DNA of 64,000 nucleotides from Sunxiuqinia sp965372405 (GTDB lineage Bacteria; Bacteroidota; Bacteroidia; Bacteroidales; Prolixibacteraceae), in the NCBI GenBank assembly GCA_965372405.1, contig CBDVCE010000006.1:38864-102863 (forward strand), in the 5' to 3' direction. The translations under genes were made by a program, and so were the position numbers. The notes under the pieces were generated by a model, which saw only the letters and a list, made by a program, of their open reading frames with translations, was not told where the DNA came from and searched no databases. Numbering within the stretch: position 1 is the stretch's first letter; every line of letters begins with the position of its first letter. Positions 44,451 through 54,062 of this stretch are shown here, piece after piece.

Positions 44451-44560
44451 TCGACAGTTCCTGCTAAATTGAATTTTCAATTTCATTTTATAGGCAGCTT
44501 CCAACATTAGGATCATTACTATTGTTCAAGTATTTTGGTAGTAATAAAAAGGAGAAATCG

Positions 44561-46486
44561 ATGGAAAAGCTATATTTATTTTGTGTACTCTTGTTTATTG
44601 TGCTTTCATCCGTAGCGCAGGACGATAATTATTCCTATCATGATAAACTTCCATTTGAAGAATCAAAAGCCTATTTGAAAAAAGTCAACTTTGTTGAGGA
44701 CGATTCTTATGCTGATTATGATTTGACATTTCAACGAATGGAATGGATAGTTGATCCATCTAATCATTATATAGAGGGAGCAATTACTTCCTATTTTCAT
44801 CCAACTATTGAAGGCTTAAACTCGATTAAATTCGACATGATTGATCAGCTTCAGGTTGACTCTATTATTTATCACAACGAGACAATCAACTTCATCCATT
44901 CAAATAACAAAATTAACATTGCATTTTCTGAAGTAATTCCAAATGGTACGACTGATTCCTTGACAATTTGGTATCATGGCGAACCACTCTCAAGCGGATT
45001 TGGTGCTTTTCAGTCTAAATTAACTGGTGCTGGTGATCCCATTCTATGGACGCTTTCTGAACCATATGGAGCTATGGAATGGTGGCCATGCAAACAAAGC
45101 CTTGCCGATAAAATTGATTCAATTGAAATTCATGTAAGTTGTCCGAAAGGAAACAAAGTTGCAAGTAATGGAAAACTAATTTCTGAAAAAACCGAAGTAA
45201 ATCACACAACAGTTGTTTGGAAACACCGCTACCCAATTGTTACCTATTTGGTTGCGATTGCAGTTACAAACTATTCAGAGTTTTCAGATTTTGTAGAGTT
45301 GGAGGATGGGCGTAAAATTGAAATTCTAAACTATGTCTATCCTTCTTATTTGGATAATGCAAAAATATTAGCAAAAGCATCTGTTGAAATCATGGAATTG
45401 TTTAATTCATTAATTGGAGAGTATCCTTTTGCTGATGAGAAATATGGACATGCCCAATTTGGGTGGGGTGGTGGCATGGAGCACCAGACTATGAGTTTTA
45501 TGGGTGATTTAAACTATAGCCTTATTGCTCACGAAATGGCGCATCAGTGGTTTGGTGATTACATTACTTTAGGTAGCTGGAAAGATATCTGGCTAAATGA
45601 AGGTTTTGCAACTTATTTTCAGGGCTTAACGGAAGAATTTCTTCAGGATAGTATTGATTGGCGAAAATGGAAATTGAATAAATTGAATAAAATTACTGAA
45701 AGCACCAGTGGCTCAGTTTATGTAGATGATACTACTAATGTTTCGCGTATTTTTAGTGGGCGGCTTTCTTATGCAAAAGGTGCTTATTTGTTGCACATGC
45801 TTCGGTGGGAATTGGGTGATGATGCCTTTTTTGAGGGCATTCGAAATTATTTTAATGATCCTGATATTGCCAATGGTTTTGCAAGCAATGAAGAATTGAT
45901 TTTTCATTTGGAGCTGGCAGGTGATACAACATTAACAGAGTTTTTTAATGATTGGTATTATGGAGAAGGTTATCCATCATATCAGGTATCACATTATACC
46001 AACTTTGGGGATAATGGAAAATATGAGTTGAGTATTCAACAAAATACATCACACTCTTCGGTTGATTTTTTTGAAATGCATGTGCCCTTTCGTTCATGGA
46101 AAGATGGGCAAAGCACAGATTTGCGTTTGCATCAAACTACCAATCCTCAAACTTTTGAATTGTCTGAAGAACCAGATTCTATTCAATTTGACCCAGATTT
46201 ATGGTTAATTAGTAAAAATTCGCTGGTGACCTCATCGCCTGAATTTTCCATAAGTGAATTCAAAATTTATCCAAATCCGGCTAAGCATGAATTGTCCTTT
46301 CAAATAAGTGACAGCGAAAAGATCCAATCAATTGCGATTATTGATTTGAATGGGAAAATAATACAAGTTGCACAGCCGGAATCTTATAAAGTTGACATTT
46401 CACACCTGCAAATAGGAATGTATTTTTTTCATTTGAGAACGGATAAAAATGACTATCGGGAGCGGTTTGTAAAAGTTGAAAAGTAA
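44561..46486 (+). CDS. Secreted M1 aminopeptidase with T9SS sorting domain
   Basis: 641 residues from the ATG at 44561, which has AAAGGAGAAA before it; a TTG 39 bases upstream is not the start. Signal peptide ends SSVAQ. M1 gluzincin motifs: exopeptidase loop GGGMEHQ (303-309), zinc site HEMAHQWFGD (His324, Glu325, His328) and the third ligand in WLNEGFATYF (Glu347). The last 75 residues are a type A sorting domain (FKIYPNPAKHELSFQ...), so it is exported by the type IX system and likely attached to the surface. It removes N-terminal residues from peptides. Confidence 0.93.
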   Translation: MEKLYLFCVLLFIVLSSVAQDDNYSYHDKLPFEESKAYLKKVNFVEDDSYADYDLTFQRMEWIVDPSNHYIEGAITSYFHPTIEGLNSIKFDMIDQLQVDSIIYHNETINFIHSNNKINIAFSEVIPNGTTDSLTIWYHGEPLSSGFGAFQSKLTGAGDPILWTLSEPYGAMEWWPCKQSLADKIDSIEIHVSCPKGNKVASNGKLISEKTEVNHTTVVWKHRYPIVTYLVAIAVTNYSEFSDFVELEDGRKIEILNYVYPSYLDNAKILAKASVEIMELFNSLIGEYPFADEKYGHAQFGWGGGMEHQTMSFMGDLNYSLIAHEMAHQWFGDYITLGSWKDIWLNEGFATYFQGLTEEFLQDSIDWRKWKLNKLNKITESTSGSVYVDDTTNVSRIFSGRLSYAKGAYLLHMLRWELGDDAFFEGIRNYFNDPDIANGFASNEELIFHLELAGDTTLTEFFNDWYYGEGYPSYQVSHYTNFGDNGKYELSIQQNTSHSSVDFFEMHVPFRSWKDGQSTDLRLHQTTNPQTFELSEEPDSIQFDPDLWLISKNSLVTSSPEFSISEFKIYPNPAKHELSFQISDSEKIQSIAIIDLNGKIIQVAQPESYKVDISHLQIGMYFFHLRTDKNDYRERFVKVEK

Positions 46487-46558
46487 GTGTATTTCTGAAT
46501 TGGATATCGATTTTAAAAATTTTCACTAAATTGTATGTCCAAACATTAAGTTCTGCTT

Positions 46559-46930
46559 ATGAATACACTTGAGAAGATTAGGCTTAAGATGCAAAGAAGA
46601 ACTAACCTGAGAAATACAGCAAGGTTATTTGTTGCTTTCACAAGTGGTATTATTTCCGGAATTTCTGGCAGTTGGACTATTTTTTTCATTCTAATTACTG
46701 CATATTGTTTATTTGAGATGGGGCTGTTGTTTAGTATGTCTAGGAGTCGATTTTTATATGAAAAACGATTTACTTCTGACAGTGACAACTATATGCATAA
46801 TGGAAGAGGGGAGTCGCTTAACTATGCCTTCAAGTATTCGTTAAAGAAATTTCTGAGATCATTTATTCTGTTGTCGATACTTGGAGGTTTAACAAAAATG
46901 CTTGTTGGTTTTTTTTATTTTTCGATCTAA
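46559..46930 (+). CDS. Small membrane protein, unrecognised
   Basis: 123 residues. Two clear hydrophobic segments (about 24-60, split by GISGSW, and about 100-121) flank a basic, polar middle (SRSRFLYEKRFTSDSDNY). I do not recognise the family. Two or three membrane helices with both ends likely inside. It lies between the aminopeptidase and ribE and is probably expressed on its own. Confidence 0.65.
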   Translation: MNTLEKIRLKMQRRTNLRNTARLFVAFTSGIISGISGSWTIFFILITAYCLFEMGLLFSMSRSRFLYEKRFTSDSDNYMHNGRGESLNYAFKYSLKKFLRSFILLSILGGLTKMLVGFFYFSI

Positions 46931-46954
46931 TTTTCCAAAATCCTCGTAATTCGG

Positions 46955-46962
46955 TAAATTCG
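46955..46962 (+). promoter_or_regulatory. -7 box of ribE
   Basis: TAAATTCG, the TAnnTTCG variant of the box, 24 bases before the start. Confidence 0.5.
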
Positions 46963-46985
46963 CAGCAAATTAAAAATCAAACATC

Positions 46986-47594
46986 ATGTTTTCAGGAATT
47001 GTTGAAGAATTTGGGATTGTTAAGGCAATTGAAAAGGATCAGGAAAATTATCATTTTACATTAACCTGTTCGTTTGTTGATCAGTTAAAAGTTGATCAAA
47101 GTCTTTCGCATAACGGCGTATGCTTAACCGTTGTTGAAGTTGATAAATCTGCAAAAACCTACAAGGTTACTGCAATTAAAGAAACTTTATTGAAAACAAA
47201 CCTTGGCTATTGGGAAGTAGGTACAAAAGTGAATTTGGAACGTAGCATGATGATGAATGGCCGTTTGGACGGTCACATTGTACAAGGGCATGTTGATCAA
47301 ACTGCAACCTGTACCAAAGTGGAAGAGGCTGAAGGTAGTTGGTATTTCACTTTTGAATATCCGTTTGTAAAAGAGACTGCTCAGCAAGGATATATGACTG
47401 TTGAAAAAGGTTCAGTTACGGTGAATGGTGTTAGCCTTACGGTTGTGAACTCGAAGGATAATTCATTTCAGGTTGCAATTATTCCATATACATATGATGA
47501 AACCAATTTCCACACTTTTGAGGCTGGGTCAGTTGTGAATTTGGAATTTGATATTATAGGTAAGTATCTAAGTAAATTATTGACATACAAATAA
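46986..47594 (+). CDS. ribE: Riboflavin synthase, alpha subunit
   Basis: 202 residues made of two lumazine-binding repeats: MFSGIVEEFGIVKAI ... LSHNGVCLTVVEV and GRLDGHIVQGHVDQTA ... VTVNGVSLTVVNS. The duplicated barrel dismutates two 6,7-dimethyl-8-ribityllumazines into riboflavin. No other rib gene is near. A strong hairpin follows. Confidence 0.96.
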   Translation: MFSGIVEEFGIVKAIEKDQENYHFTLTCSFVDQLKVDQSLSHNGVCLTVVEVDKSAKTYKVTAIKETLLKTNLGYWEVGTKVNLERSMMMNGRLDGHIVQGHVDQTATCTKVEEAEGSWYFTFEYPFVKETAQQGYMTVEKGSVTVNGVSLTVVNSKDNSFQVAIIPYTYDETNFHTFEAGSVVNLEFDIIGKYLSKLLTYK

Positions 47595-47596
47595 AG

Positions 47597-47624
47597 AAAA
47601 ACCGGGAAATTTCCCGGTTTTTTA
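47597..47624. terminator. Bidirectional terminator between ribE and the Usp gene
   Basis: AAAACCGGGAAATTTCCCGG with flanking A and T runs. Confidence 0.85.
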
Positions 47625-47635
47625 ATTCCACTTTA

Positions 47636-48736
47636 TTACGCATGAAAGACAAGCAATGGTGTTTTCAGATGAAAAACCATTTTTCGGGCTATGCTTGGAT
47701 TAAAAATTCGAGTGATCATATTTCGTTTGTGAGTTGTTAGAGCTAATACGTCTATATCTTTTTCATGAATATATTTTTCTAGCTCATTTAAAACATCGTC
47801 TCCCTCTACCATTCTGCATTTTAACTTGGCATTTTTATAGTTTTTCTTCAGTGTTTTACTCATGTTTTTGAGCTTGGCATCATCCCATTCATGCTGATCA
47901 TGTGTCCCAATATGCAGGCAAGTTACATCAGTTTCAAAAGGTGCAAGTAAACTCAGCAATTTGTCAATAGATAGAAAATCTTTATCATCAAAATTAGTAG
48001 CATAAACTACTTTTTTTACTGAAGCCAGATTCAAAATTGGGGCATCTTCTGGGATTACTAAAACAGGAACTTTTGCTTTATAAATGATTCCAGCTGTTGT
48101 ACTGCCCATAATGTCATTGGAATCCGTTGAAGGACCTTTAATTCCCATCACAATTACACGGGGCGGATGGATATCAGTGTACCCAAGAATATCTTCTTCT
48201 GCATCACCCATTTTCACAATCTGCTCCGTTTGTAAAGTTTCCCAAAGATCTTCACCAACAATGGATGCTAATTGAGTCAGGAACTTCTTAAATTCTAAAT
48301 CAGCAATTTCCTCTGATTCCTTTAAATGATCATAAAGACCAGCATCAAACGGCATAACATCTGAATATGGAATGGAGAAGAAATCAAGTCTTGGCATCAC
48401 ATGATAAAAGATAATTTTTGATCCAAGTTTTTGTGAAATCTCAATAGCAATTGACGCTGCTTTGAGAGAATAGCGAGAAAAATCAACTGGAACAACTACT
48501 GAATTTTCTGTCTTTAGAGGTGTCAACTCAATCTTTCCAAGAATTTCATCGAGAATTGGCAAGGCCTTTTTGGCATCTTTGGCTTTAATACTAACCTTAA
48601 CACCTGTTGCTACTGCTCCCTGAATAAGATTAACATTTTCCAAATTGCAGTTTATCCCTTTTGCTTCCAATTTTGATCGGAGTATCTCAGCTTTGGAATA
48701 AGGCAACAATGCGATTGTTATAATTTTTTCTTCCAT
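47636..48736 (-). CDS. Universal stress protein with N-terminal signal-transduction domain
   Basis: 366 residues. Residues 1-70 resemble the small DUF2007-type 'putative signal transducing protein' domain (ITIALLPYSKAEILRSKLEAKGINCN). Two Usp domains follow (about 80-225 starting VVPVDFSRYSLKAASIAIEI, and about 232-366 with VVYATNFDDKDFLSI). The ATP-loop motif is GIKGPSTDSNDIMGSTTAGI in the first; the second ends MITRIFNPSIARKMVFHLKTPLLV, degenerate. Likely a cytoplasmic stress-response protein; the ligand is unknown. TATATTTTG upstream resembles a promoter. Confidence 0.85.
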   Translation of the reverse strand: MEEKIITIALLPYSKAEILRSKLEAKGINCNLENVNLIQGAVATGVKVSIKAKDAKKALPILDEILGKIELTPLKTENSVVVPVDFSRYSLKAASIAIEISQKLGSKIIFYHVMPRLDFFSIPYSDVMPFDAGLYDHLKESEEIADLEFKKFLTQLASIVGEDLWETLQTEQIVKMGDAEEDILGYTDIHPPRVIVMGIKGPSTDSNDIMGSTTAGIIYKAKVPVLVIPEDAPILNLASVKKVVYATNFDDKDFLSIDKLLSLLAPFETDVTCLHIGTHDQHEWDDAKLKNMSKTLKKNYKNAKLKCRMVEGDDVLNELEKYIHEKDIDVLALTTHKRNMITRIFNPSIARKMVFHLKTPLLVFHA

Positions 48737-48937
48737 AGCTAACTATTTTAAAGTGAACATTGTTTCTAATCTATTCTTCGGAATTTTTTGGGTTTAGTTT
48801 CAAAATATAGTGGATATCTTCCAAAAACTATTTTTTAACATATTGTCTTGTATTGAATGTTGAGCATGTCTTTATTCACAAACAAATTCCTGTTGACGCT
48901 GTTGTCTTTTCTGACATAAAATGGTTAACTTTTCAAA

Positions 48938-49666
48938 ATGAAACGAACAGCACTCATTACGGGAGCAGCTAAAAGACTTGGTAAGGAAATGTCCATTTTT
49001 CTTGCAAAAAGGGGATGGAGTATTGCTATTCATTATAATTCATCACAGAATTATGCACAAAAACTAAAGAGTGAACTTCAGACGGAATATCCAGATCAAA
49101 AGTTTGAAATTTTCAAGTCAAACTTATCTAAGTCTGAAGAGCTTGAAAAACTGATTCCAATTGTGCTTGAGAAAATGGGGCAGATTGATTTGCTGATTAA
49201 TAATGCTTCAGTTTTTGATTCTGCCTATTTAATAGAAACTGAACTTGATCTTTTTAATAAGCAAATGGCTGTCAATTTGCAAGCACCTTTTATCCTTTCC
49301 CGTGATTTTGGGCGACATGCTAAAAAAGGACTAATTATTAATTTTGTGGATACTCGAATTATCAATAATAAGTCAAACTATGCAGCTTATTCAATCTCGA
49401 AAAAGGCACTTTGGGAACTTACAAAAATGACTGCGTTAGAGTTTGCTCCCGATATTCGAGTGAATGCAATTGCCCCTGGAGTTACCTTATCCCCGGAAGA
49501 CAAAGATGAAAATTACCTGTTTGCTTTAGCAAAAAAAACACCGATGAAAAAACCAGGGGGAGTTGAACCAATACTTCAAAGTCTGGATTATATCATTACA
49601 AATACTCACCTTACCGGACAATTATTATTTGCTGATGGAGGTGAAAATCTTGGACTAAATCTGTAA
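48938..49666 (+). CDS. SDR oxidoreductase, pteridine reductase (FolM)-like
   Basis: 242 residues. Short-chain dehydrogenase: TGAAKRLGKEMSIFLAKRGW binds NADP, LLINNASVF is the NNAS motif, and YAAYSISKKALWELTKMTA holds Tyr-X3-Lys. The start TGAAKRLG resembles pteridine reductases, and it lies five bases before folB and folK, so a role in dihydropterin or dihydrofolate reduction is likely. A general SDR is possible. Confidence 0.82.
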   Translation: MKRTALITGAAKRLGKEMSIFLAKRGWSIAIHYNSSQNYAQKLKSELQTEYPDQKFEIFKSNLSKSEELEKLIPIVLEKMGQIDLLINNASVFDSAYLIETELDLFNKQMAVNLQAPFILSRDFGRHAKKGLIINFVDTRIINNKSNYAAYSISKKALWELTKMTALEFAPDIRVNAIAPGVTLSPEDKDENYLFALAKKTPMKKPGGVEPILQSLDYIITNTHLTGQLLFADGGENLGLNL

Positions 49667-49670
49667 TAAA

Positions 49671-50024
49671 ATGGCACTAATTCGAGTAAAAAATTTACTG
49701 ATACGAACTTATATAGGCTTTAATCCAGATGAGCTGGTCAACAAACAGGATGTTATCATCAACCTTGAAATTGAAGCGGTAATTCCAAATGAAGCATTGG
49801 AAGCTGATGATCCCAAAGGCATTTATGATTATAAAACAGTTACAAAGAAAGTGATTGCCTATGTTCAGGATGGGCGATTTAAATTATTGGAAGTTCTAAC
49901 GAAGAACCTGCTAGATATGATAATGGAAGATAGTCGGGTAAGCTGGGCAAAAGTGGAAGTTGATAAACCACACGCACTTCGTTTTGCCGAGTCGGTATCA
50001 TTTGAAATGGAAGCTCAAAAATGA
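49671..50024 (+). CDS. folB: Dihydroneopterin aldolase
   Basis: 117 residues, normal for FolB. IRVKNLLIRTYIGFNPDELVNKQDVIINLEI carries the start typical of the family. DYKTVTKKVIAYVQDGRFKLLEVLTKNLLDMIM holds the catalytic Glu/Lys region, and KVEVDKPHALRFAESVSFEM closes it. It cleaves dihydroneopterin to 6-hydroxymethyl-dihydropterin. It overlaps folK by four bases (ATGA). Confidence 0.92.
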   Translation: MALIRVKNLLIRTYIGFNPDELVNKQDVIINLEIEAVIPNEALEADDPKGIYDYKTVTKKVIAYVQDGRFKLLEVLTKNLLDMIMEDSRVSWAKVEVDKPHALRFAESVSFEMEAQK

Positions 50025-50401
50025 ATACTTGCATCATAGCTATTGGCTCTAATATTGATCCTGAAAATAACATTACTAGAATGATGAAGTTTCTGGGTGA
50101 AGAAGTTGAGATTCTGCAAGTTTCAAAAATGATCAAAACCAAGCCGATTGGATTTACCGACCAAAATGACTTTACAAATGGTGCTGTAAAAATTAGAACT
50201 GAACTAGATTTTCAAGAGCTTAATATTCTTTTGAAACAAATAGAAAACCAGCTTGGAAGAAACCGATCTGAGGAAAAGTTTGGACCACGAAATATTGATC
50301 TCGATATTTTAATTTTTAACAATGAGATTATTGATCAGGACTATTATACTCGAGATTTTTTAAGAGAGTCGGCAAAAGAACTTGGTTTTACAGCACACTA
50401 A
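50021..50401 (+). CDS. folK: Hydroxymethyl-dihydropterin pyrophosphokinase, short form
   Basis: 126 residues. HPPK motifs: AIGSNIDPENN at the start, FTNGAVKIRTELDFQELNILLKQIENQLGR, and FGPRNIDLDILIFNNEI with the Mg-binding aspartates. It transfers pyrophosphate from ATP to hydroxymethyl-dihydropterin. It ends about 30 residues earlier than the usual 155-165, losing the segment after the DLDILIF core. No frameshift is visible, so this may be a natural short form. Confidence 0.88.
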   Translation: MNTCIIAIGSNIDPENNITRMMKFLGEEVEILQVSKMIKTKPIGFTDQNDFTNGAVKIRTELDFQELNILLKQIENQLGRNRSEEKFGPRNIDLDILIFNNEIIDQDYYTRDFLRESAKELGFTAH

Positions 50402-50451
50402 ATGTCATCCATTCATGTTATATTAGTAGCCAAATTAATACAGAATCAACC

Positions 50452-51714
50452 ATGAGACTTTTTTATAAAGCACACTATATTTTCATCCTTGCTTTTATTG
50501 TAATTTTTTCTTGCTCAAAAGATAGTACCCACGAAGTGAAATTTGATGGTGACCACTATGTAAAGGTTGATGATATCAGAACTTTTGAACAACAAGATAT
50601 TCTAGAGTTGTATGATTCTCTTAGGAAGATTCCTGATTATAATCTAATAAACTCAATCTATAAAAGAGTAGTTGCCGGGGTTGAGGTGAAGAGACTACGA
50701 TATCAAACTACGTTAGAAGGAAATGATATTGTTGCAAGTGGTCTACTATGCTACCCAGATGATTATAGCGGAACTTATCCAATTCTGTGTTTTCATAATG
50801 GTACTAATGTTTTGCATGATAAAGCTCCATCAGAAAATTATGAGGATGATTTATTTATACTATTGGAAAGCCTTGCCTCATTGGGTTTTGTTGTTGTAAT
50901 GCCAGATTATCCTGGCTTTGGAGTTTCTGATTATCGTACTCATCCCTATTTGATTAAGGATGAAACAGTTCCTGCTTCTAGGGACATCCTATTGGCAACA
51001 CAAGAATATTTCGATGAAGTAAATGTTGGTATTGAATTAAACAATGATCTATTCTTGATGGGGTACTCCATGGGTGCATGGGCAACATTGCAGCTGCAAC
51101 GCGAAATTGAACTGGAAGGATTGAGTACATTCAATTTAATTGCCAGTTCATGTGGATCTGGGCCGTATAGTATTTCTAAACTTTTTGGAGAATTAAACGA
51201 AAAACGTGATTCAGTAATACAAAATCCTTATTTTATTGCCTATATGATGCATGCCTATAAAGAATATGGCTTGATTGATACTCTTGGACTAAGTGATATT
51301 TTTAATGAACCTTATGCTAGCAGGATTCCTGATTTATTTAACGGAAGAAATACGCCACAAGCTATTAATGATTCTTTATCAAATGGTACTAAGTTAAAAG
51401 TTTCAGAGCTTATAAATGAAGCTTATTTAGATGGAATTGATGATCTAGAGAATCCAACTTATTTGCCAGTTAGAGAGGCTTTTGCAAAGAATGATGTTGA
51501 AGGTTGGTCGATTACTACTCCAACCACTCTTTTCTTTGGAGCTCAGGATAAGACTGTTCCGCCTAAAATTACAGCCGATATGGTTTCCAAACTTAATAAT
51601 TCCCCTATTGTAAATGATCCAAGTATAGGGAACTTTGGACACACAGAGGCTTTAGTCCCATTTGGATTAGCAACACTTTATTTGTGGTTTATACACCTTA
51701 ATTACTTCCCTTAA
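50452..51714 (+). CDS. Alpha/beta-hydrolase lipoprotein
   Basis: 420 residues. A signal with lipobox FIVIFSCSKD (Cys near residue 22) anchors it to a membrane. Hydrolase fold: GFVVVMPDYPGFGVSDY, nucleophile elbow FLMGYSMGAWAT (GxSxG, Ser near 206), TTLFFGAQDKTVPP with the acid Asp and GNFGHTEALVPFG with the His. It resembles secretory lipases/esterases that act on small or peptidyl esters. The substrate is unknown. Confidence 0.85.
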   Translation: MRLFYKAHYIFILAFIVIFSCSKDSTHEVKFDGDHYVKVDDIRTFEQQDILELYDSLRKIPDYNLINSIYKRVVAGVEVKRLRYQTTLEGNDIVASGLLCYPDDYSGTYPILCFHNGTNVLHDKAPSENYEDDLFILLESLASLGFVVVMPDYPGFGVSDYRTHPYLIKDETVPASRDILLATQEYFDEVNVGIELNNDLFLMGYSMGAWATLQLQREIELEGLSTFNLIASSCGSGPYSISKLFGELNEKRDSVIQNPYFIAYMMHAYKEYGLIDTLGLSDIFNEPYASRIPDLFNGRNTPQAINDSLSNGTKLKVSELINEAYLDGIDDLENPTYLPVREAFAKNDVEGWSITTPTTLFFGAQDKTVPPKITADMVSKLNNSPIVNDPSIGNFGHTEALVPFGLATLYLWFIHLNYFP

Positions 51715-51763
51715 TTGAATCCAAAACCTGACATTTTTTACATTTTTTCTGGAAAGAAGCAAC

Positions 51764-51771
51764 TAGCTTTG
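51764..51771 (+). promoter_or_regulatory. -7 box upstream of tnaA
   Basis: TAGCTTTG, exact TAnnTTTG, leaving a 149-base leader before the ATG at 51920, long for this window. Confidence 0.45.
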
Positions 51772-51919
51772 TTTTGTTAATTGTCAATTATGGATTTATT
51801 TCAGCATATCAACCTAATTTGTACACGGGTATTCATTAATATTAAAAACCGCGACTCTTACCATTTCTAATCGTTACAGGATTTCTTATTCCAATTATTA
51901 ACATTTAAAACGATTAAAA

Positions 51920-53296
51920 ATGGAACTTCCATTTGCAGAAAATTATAGGATAAAAATGGTAGAACCCATCTACCGTAGTACACGTGAAGATCGTGAAAAG
52001 TGGATTAATGAAGCGCATTTCAATCTTTTCAATTTAAAAAGTTCACAGGTTTTTATTGATTTATTGACTGACAGTGGTACTGGTGCAATGAGTGATCGAC
52101 AGTGGGGAGCAATTATGACAGGCGACGAGAGTTATGCTGGATCATCCTCATTCTTTAATTTGAAAGACAAAGTTCAGGATCTGTTTGGATTTGAGTATTT
52201 GCTTCCAGTTCATCAGGGGAGAGCTGCTGAAAATGTATTATTCTCTGTTTTGGTAAAAGAGGGTAATGTTGTGCCAGGGAATTCACATTTCGATACTACG
52301 AAAGGGCATATTGAGTTTAGAAAAGCAAAGGCAATTGATTGCACAATTGATGAAGCTTTTGATACGGAGAGCCTATATCCCTTCAAAGGGAATATCGATA
52401 TTGATAAGCTAAGAGATGTTCTGAAAGAAAATCCGAAAGAGAAAGTACCGTTGATTATTGTTACCCTTACGTGTAATAGTTCTGGTGGGCAGCCTGTTTC
52501 AATGGAGAATCTTCGTCAGGTGAAAGAGCTTGCCGATCAATATTTCATCCCACTTGTTTACGATTCAGCCCGGTTTGCTGAAAATGCATGGTTTATTCAG
52601 CAACGCGAAGAAGGTTATCAGGATATAAGTATTAAAGAGATAGTTCGCGAAATGTACAGCTATGCTGATGGGATGACCATGAGTAGCAAAAAAGATGGCA
52701 TTGTAAATATGGGTGGCTTATTGGCTATGAAGCATGCTGAATGGTATGAAAAGGCTTCTGTGTTCAATATTATGTATGAAGGCTATGTAACTTATGGCGG
52801 AATGGCGGGGAGAGATATGAATGCGTTAGCGACTGGTCTTGATGAAGTTACAGAGAGTGAATATCTGGAAACAAGAATCAATCAGGTTCACTATTTAGGA
52901 AATTTGCTTGTTGACTATGGTATTCCAGTTCAAAGACCACTGGGAGGACATGCGATTTTTATTGATGCCAAACGATTTTTGACTCATGTTCCTAAAGAAG
53001 AATACATTGCACAAACACTGGCTATTGAACTCTATTTGGAAGCAGGAGTACGTGGTGTAGAGGTTGGGACTTTGTTGGCAGATCGTGATCCTGAAACGCA
53101 TAGAAACAGATATCCAAAGCTTGAGTTTTTGAGATTGGCAATTCCTAGGCGTACTTATACCAATAATCATATGGATGTGGTGGCAACTGGAATTAAAAAT
53201 ATTTTTGATAGACGTGATCAGATTAAACATGGTTATAAAATTAAGCACGAAGCACCAATTATGAGGCATTTTACAGTTGAGCTGAAAAAGTTTTAA
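51920..53296 (+). CDS. tnaA: Tryptophanase
   Basis: 458 residues, beta-eliminating PLP lyase. HQGRAAENVLF binds the cofactor phosphate and MTMSSKKDGIVNMGG holds the Schiff-base Lys (257 or 258). The choice between tryptophanase and tyrosine phenol-lyase is made from the specificity positions: Asp125 in HFDTTKGH, Val380 and Val382 in RGVEVGTLL (phenol-lyase has Met and Arg), and His450 near the end (phenol-lyase has Phe). All are tryptophanase-like. It splits tryptophan into indole, pyruvate and ammonia. No tryptophan permease is adjacent. Confidence 0.92.
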   Translation: MELPFAENYRIKMVEPIYRSTREDREKWINEAHFNLFNLKSSQVFIDLLTDSGTGAMSDRQWGAIMTGDESYAGSSSFFNLKDKVQDLFGFEYLLPVHQGRAAENVLFSVLVKEGNVVPGNSHFDTTKGHIEFRKAKAIDCTIDEAFDTESLYPFKGNIDIDKLRDVLKENPKEKVPLIIVTLTCNSSGGQPVSMENLRQVKELADQYFIPLVYDSARFAENAWFIQQREEGYQDISIKEIVREMYSYADGMTMSSKKDGIVNMGGLLAMKHAEWYEKASVFNIMYEGYVTYGGMAGRDMNALATGLDEVTESEYLETRINQVHYLGNLLVDYGIPVQRPLGGHAIFIDAKRFLTHVPKEEYIAQTLAIELYLEAGVRGVEVGTLLADRDPETHRNRYPKLEFLRLAIPRRTYTNNHMDVVATGIKNIFDRRDQIKHGYKIKHEAPIMRHFTVELKKF

Positions 53297-53445
53297 TGAC
53301 TGGATGATGCTGAAACTCAAAGAATCAGAGTGGAATGGGTTTTTTGGGGAATGGAATAATTTTCCGAATAATTCGAACAATGAGTTCAAATATTCTCTAC
53401 ATTTGCGAGAATCAATCAATTCGGTTTATAATATTAAACCAACTA

Positions 53446-53471
53446 GCCTGGCGATAGTGCCGGGCTTTTTT
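53446..53471 (+). terminator. Intrinsic terminator after tnaA
   Basis: GCCTGGC-GATAGT-GCCGGGC (one G-T pair), then T6. Confidence 0.85.
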
Positions 53472-53564
53472 ATAATTACATTGAAAATTGGGAAGTTAAA
53501 AATGGCTTTTATGTCAAACTTTCAATATATTTGATTTTATATAAATTAAGTAATCTCTTAATAA

Positions 53565-53942
53565 ATGACACTTGACAACAGACCAAAGATATTGATTGCA
53601 GAAGATGTTGAATCAAATTATTTGTACTTAAGTGCTGTCCTTAGTAAAATTAAAGCCAAAGTTTATTGGGCAAAAAATGGGAAGGAAGCCGTTGATATTT
53701 TCAATAAAGAAGAAGATATTGATCTGATATTGATGGACTTGCAGATGCCTGAGATGAATGGTTATGAAGCAACGAAAATAATAAAGAAGACTAATCCAAA
53801 ACTTCCAATAATTGCTCAAACAGCCTTTGCAATGTCGGATGATCGTGAGAAAGCTTTAGATGCGGGCTGTGATGATTACCTCGCAAAACCTATTAAATCC
53901 AAAGATTTACTTCATATTGTTGGAAAGTACATCGTTGGATGA
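53565..53942 (+). CDS. Single-domain response regulator
   Basis: 125 residues, REC domain only. ILIAEDVESNY gives the acidic pocket, LILMDLQMPEMNGYEA the phospho-acceptor Asp (about residue 56), IIAQTAFAM the Thr, and DDYLAKPIKSKDL the conserved Lys. It is CheY- or Spo0F-like, with no output domain, and acts by protein contact. It could receive phosphate from an orphan or hybrid kinase. None is adjacent. Confidence 0.94.
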   Translation: MTLDNRPKILIAEDVESNYLYLSAVLSKIKAKVYWAKNGKEAVDIFNKEEDIDLILMDLQMPEMNGYEATKIIKKTNPKLPIIAQTAFAMSDDREKALDAGCDDYLAKPIKSKDLLHIVGKYIVG

Positions 53943-53967
53943 ATTAATGTCATCTAGTTTATGTATG

Positions 53968-53999
53968 GCGTTCATTTCTTTTGGAATGGGCGTTTTTTT
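53968..53999 (+). terminator. Probable terminator after the response regulator
   Basis: GCGTTCATT pairs with AATGGGCGT through several G-T pairs, then T7. Confidence 0.5.
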
Positions 54000-54062
54000 G
54001 TAATTCATTTTTAAATTAAAGACTGATCATTTATTACTTTTGACAGCCTAAGAAACAAGCAA

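Noticed and set aside
51790..51870. TnaC-like leader peptide before tnaA
   Set aside because: A 26-codon frame exists in the long leader, but it has no Trp codon and no TnaC-like Trp-Pro arrangement, so regulation by tryptophan stalling is not supported.
51920..53296. Tyrosine phenol-lyase
   Set aside because: The positions that give phenol-lyase specificity (Thr, Met/Arg, Phe) are Asp, Val/Val and His here, as in tryptophanase.
53304..53534. 76-residue frame after tnaA
   Set aside because: It spans the tnaA terminator and shows no recognisable features.
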